Positions 61,685 through 64,000 of a DNA stretch of 64,000 nt are shown one piece after another. Origin of the DNA: an uncultured Eubacteriales bacterium (lineage in GTDB: Bacteria; Bacillota; Clostridia; Oscillospirales; Acutalibacteraceae); NCBI GenBank assembly GCA_934462705.1, contig CAKSIH010000005.1:1-64000 (forward strand). Direction: 5' to 3'. Position 1 is the first letter of the stretch; every line of letters starts with the position of its first letter. Both the position numbers and the translations under genes were made by a program. Below the pieces are notes generated by a model that worked only from the letters and a program-made list of their open reading frames with translations, searched no databases and had not been told where the DNA came from.

Positions 61685-62650
61685 GTGTCGGTTTTGGGTT
61701 ATTTTATTTCTGAGGAAGAAGGGATTATTATAAAAGATTATGTTTGTGTTATAGGTGGAGCTAATTTAGACATTTGTGCTACACCATATAATAATTTAAT
61801 AGCGGAGGATTCTAACCCTGGGAAAATTAAAACATCCTTTGGCGGTGTAGGTAGAAATATTGCAGAAAACCTTACAAAACTTGGCATACAAGTTGAGCTT
61901 ATAACCGCAATAGCTGATGATTTGCATTCCGAAAATTTAATTTTGGATTGTAAGAAAAAAAATATTGGTATTAGTAATTCTTTATATTTAAGTGAAAGCA
62001 AAACATCCACATATATATGCATAAATAATGAAAATGGAAACATGAACGTGGCTGTATCTGATATGGATATAATGGAACAAATTACCCCTTCATTTTTAAA
62101 CACCAAAATGGATGTAATAAATAATGCTAAAGCTTGCGTTGTGGATGCTAATATTCCTGAAAAAACCTTGCATTACCTACTCGATGCTTGCAATGTGCCT
62201 ATATTTTTAGATACTGTATCTGTCAATAAATGTCAAAAATTAAAGAATAAACTTAGCAGCGTTCATACAATAAAGCCTAATTTAGCAGAAGCTGAATTAT
62301 TGTCTGTAATGAAAATAAAAAACACACAAAACTTAAGGAAAGCCGCTTATGCATTCTTTGAACAAGGTATAAAACAAATATTTATTTCAATGGCAAGCAG
62401 TGGGGTATTTTATTCAGACGGTAAAGAATTCGGTATCCTTCCTTGCATACGAAAAAACGTTATAAATACAAACGGTGCTGGGGATTGTTTTACTGCTGCA
62501 TTAGTTTATGCTTTTTTAAATAATATGACCTTGAAAGACACTGCAAAATTTGCACAAGCTGCTGCGGCAATTTGTGTAACATCAGAATTAGCTGTTAGTG
62601 AAAAGCTTTCACTTGAAAGAATTAATTTATTACTTAATACGGAGGAGTAA
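61685..62650 (+). CDS. psuK: PfkB-family kinase, pseudouridine kinase
   Basis: A 321-residue (or shorter) ribokinase-family kinase. It has YVCVIGGANLDICATP at the start, GGVGRNIAENLTKLG, and the catalytic NTNGAGDCFTAAL near the end. Next to psuG it should phosphorylate pseudouridine. The first GTG (61685) lies only 28 bases after the tRNA and has no site. The good site GAGGAAGAAGGG at 61712-61723 is followed only by ATT and ATA codons, so the true start may be a rare codon at 61727 or 61730. Confidence 0.88.
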   Translation: MSVLGYFISEEEGIIIKDYVCVIGGANLDICATPYNNLIAEDSNPGKIKTSFGGVGRNIAENLTKLGIQVELITAIADDLHSENLILDCKKKNIGISNSLYLSESKTSTYICINNENGNMNVAVSDMDIMEQITPSFLNTKMDVINNAKACVVDANIPEKTLHYLLDACNVPIFLDTVSVNKCQKLKNKLSSVHTIKPNLAEAELLSVMKIKNTQNLRKAAYAFFEQGIKQIFISMASSGVFYSDGKEFGILPCIRKNVINTNGAGDCFTAALVYAFLNNMTLKDTAKFAQAAAAICVTSELAVSEKLSLERINLLLNTEE

Positions 62651-62652
62651 AA

Positions 62653-63570
62653 ATGTTTTTAAACCCATTTATTTCAATATCAAACGAAGTAAAAAAAGCT
62701 CTTGATGAAAATAAACCAGTTGTAGCATTGGAGTCCACCATAATTTCTCACGGTATGCCTTATCCTAAAAATGTTGAAACAGCGTTAAACGTTGAAAAAA
62801 TAGTGCGTGAAAATGGAGCCGTCCCTGCTACTATTGCCATAATAAACGGTGTTCCTACGGTTGGAATATCAAAAGAGCAAATAGACTACCTTGGAAAAAA
62901 GGGTTTGTCTGTTCCAAAAGCCAGCAGACGTGATATTCCTGTTTTAATGGCACAAAAAAAGGACGGTGCAACAACTGTTGCTGCTACTATGATAATTGCT
63001 AACTTAGCTGGCATAAAAGTATTTGCAACAGGCGGAATAGGTGGAGTTCATCGTGGTGCTGAAAAAACTATGGATATATCCGCAGATCTTGAAGAGCTCG
63101 CACAAACAGACGTTACTGTTGTCTGTGCTGGAGCAAAATCAATTTTAGATTTGGGGCTGACTTTGGAATACCTAGAAACGAAAGGTGTACCTGTTATAGG
63201 GTACAAAACTGACACCCTTCCCGCTTTTTACACAAGAAACAGTAAATTTAAAGTAAACTTCAGAATGGATAGTGCTAAAGACATTGCTAAAGTTATCATG
63301 TGTAAATCAGATTTAAAACTTTCAGGTGGAATTATCGTAGCAAACCCCATTCCTGAGGAATTTGCTATGGACGAAAATTATATTTCGGAAAATATTGAAT
63401 GTGCCCTAAAGGAAGCAAATGATCTTGGTATTAAAGGCAAGGATATTACTCCATTTCTGCTTGATAAGATACAAAAGCTGACTAAAGGTCAAAGCCTTGA
63501 AGCTAATATACAGCTGGTTTACAACAATGTAAAACTAGGGGCTGTAATCGCTTCTGAATTATGTAAATAA
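62653..63570 (+). CDS. psuG: Pseudouridine-5'-phosphate glycosidase
   Basis: A 305-residue PsuG that splits pseudouridine-5'-phosphate into uracil and ribose-5-phosphate. It has VVALESTIISHGMPYP, AIINGVPTVGIS, KDGATTVAATMIIANLAGIKVFATGGIGGVHRG and ANPIPEEFAMD. It starts 2 bases after psuK with GGAGGAG upstream. Together they recycle pseudouridine from RNA. Confidence 0.97.
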   Translation: MFLNPFISISNEVKKALDENKPVVALESTIISHGMPYPKNVETALNVEKIVRENGAVPATIAIINGVPTVGISKEQIDYLGKKGLSVPKASRRDIPVLMAQKKDGATTVAATMIIANLAGIKVFATGGIGGVHRGAEKTMDISADLEELAQTDVTVVCAGAKSILDLGLTLEYLETKGVPVIGYKTDTLPAFYTRNSKFKVNFRMDSAKDIAKVIMCKSDLKLSGGIIVANPIPEEFAMDENYISENIECALKEANDLGIKGKDITPFLLDKIQKLTKGQSLEANIQLVYNNVKLGAVIASELCK

Positions 63571-63602
63571 AAAGAGTTGACTTAAAAGTCAGCTCTTTTT
63601 AT
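63569..63602. terminator. Bidirectional terminator after psuG
   Basis: AAAAAGAGTTGACT pairs with AGTCAGCTCTTTTT (one mismatch or G-U pair) around TAAA. The flanking genes converge. Confidence 0.82.
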
Positions 63603-64000
63603 CATTGTTTATATGTTTATTGTCTTTACTTATTTTGTTTTCATAATATTTATTTAAGTAATCTATAATTGGCATCTTAGAATTCATAGCAAAAATAAAC
63701 TTAACTTTTTCATAGCCTTTTTCCCTGCTTTCTATAATGTGATTTTTCAGTTCCTCATATTTTATAATAACGCCATTTGTATTTGCAAATTTCTTTATTT
63801 TAGATAAAATATGATCTGAGTATACAAGGTCAACAATGAAAACACCAAAAAATAATCCTATAAAAAATGAAAAAGCAAGATTCTGAGAAAGCCACTTAAG
63901 TGCATTTAAAATTCTAGGATGAACAAAATAATAATACACTGCACCCGATATAACCCACAGCAATGAAAATTGAGGGCATATTATCCCTTGAATATTCCAC
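63589..64000 (-). CDS. Putative ABC-transporter-permease-family membrane protein, partial
   Basis: The frame is open to the window edge, so the 5' end is missing. The visible part starts WNIQGIICPQFSLLWVISG, followed by FFIGLFFGVFIVDLVYS and a charged cytoplasmic tail (KGYEKVKFIF...NKHINNDKKS). This resembles the C-terminal part of the membrane family annotated as putative ABC transporter permease (CmpB-like), common in Clostridia. No ATPase is seen nearby. Function unknown. Confidence 0.65.
   Translation of the reverse strand, partial: WNIQGIICPQFSLLWVISGAVYYYFVHPRILNALKWLSQNLAFSFFIGLFFGVFIVDLVYSDHILSKIKKFANTNGVIIKYEELKNHIIESREKGYEKVKFIFAMNSKMPIIDYLNKYYENKISKDNKHINNDKKS

Noticed and set aside
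1..64000. CRISPR arrays, insertion sequences, prophage or integron features
   Set aside because: No regularly spaced repeats, transposase, integrase or phage structural genes were seen.

Overview
This window is chromosomal DNA from a low-GC, anaerobic, endospore-forming Firmicute of the class Clostridia. The evidence is AT-rich coding sequence, strong Shine-Dalgarno sites, many U-tailed terminators, and a set of sporulation genes: sigK, ylmC/ymxH, spoVB-like, yabP, yabQ, and an M23/M50 pair like spoIVFA/spoIVFB. The amino-acid-fermenting gene set (glutamate dehydrogenase, cysteine desulfidase/serine dehydratase-like enzyme, NfnAB) and the lack of respiratory genes agree with an anaerobe. The species cannot be named from the sequence. 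Almost everything is core chromosome. I see no prophage, insertion sequence, CRISPR array or defence island.

Layout: 1-1.2 kb, end of a tRNA-Leu gene, sigK and ylmC (minus). 1.3-5.3 kb, CtpE-like P-type ATPase, a DUF1540 protein and azlCD (plus). 5.3-5.6 kb, an unrecognised 57-residue gene with its own promoter and terminator. 5.7-9.3 kb, typA, a LURP-one-like gene and prfB (minus). 9.5-12.7 kb, RING/zinc-ribbon membrane protein, galE and a membrane-anchored cohesin/cadherin-like protein (plus). 12.7-20.1 kb (minus), THUMP methyltransferase, hpf, amidohydrolase, then the conserved S1-divIC-yabQ-yabP-rqcP-hup-spoVB block, which matches the B. subtilis yabM-yabR order except that hup sits where yabN is found. 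20.3-27.6 kb (plus), alaS, hinT, comEC, holA, ppk2. 27.7-30.7 kb (minus), secreted DUF4474-like protein and glmS. 31.3-44.8 kb (plus), gdhA, fbp (class III), cyuA-like, queH, rsmF-like, then a small cell-surface glycan cluster and nadE. An Asn-rich 34-residue gene lies on the minus strand at 36.9 kb. 44.9-51.2 kb (minus), tig-clpP-clpX-lon-engB. 51.4-60.3 kb (minus), rplS, two signal peptidases, rbgA, rnhB, yraN, a dipeptidase and a phosphoesterase, then the spoIVF-like pair and nfnAB. 60.5-63.6 kb (plus), a secreted HNH/Endo VII-like protein, tRNA-Ser and psuK-psuG. The window ends in a partial membrane gene on the minus strand.

How the parts connect: pro-sigma-K (0.8 kb) is normally cleaved by the SpoIVFB-type M50 protease, and a candidate for that protease lies at 57 kb beside an M23 protein in the SpoIVFA position. 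YabP, YabQ and the SpoVB-like flippase act on the spore envelope and cortex. tig, clpP, clpX and lon form a proteostasis block. rplS, rbgA and engB serve 50S assembly, with a probable L19 autoregulatory leader. gdhA, cyuA, fbp and nfnAB suit growth on amino acids with gluconeogenesis.

No single unmistakable new system stands out. The most unusual items are the 57-residue repeat protein, the 34-residue Asn-rich peptide, a ComEC whose metallo-beta-lactamase domain has lost its metal-binding motif, the secreted HNH-like protein with no visible immunity partner, and a hairpin that should hide the yabP ribosome-binding site.
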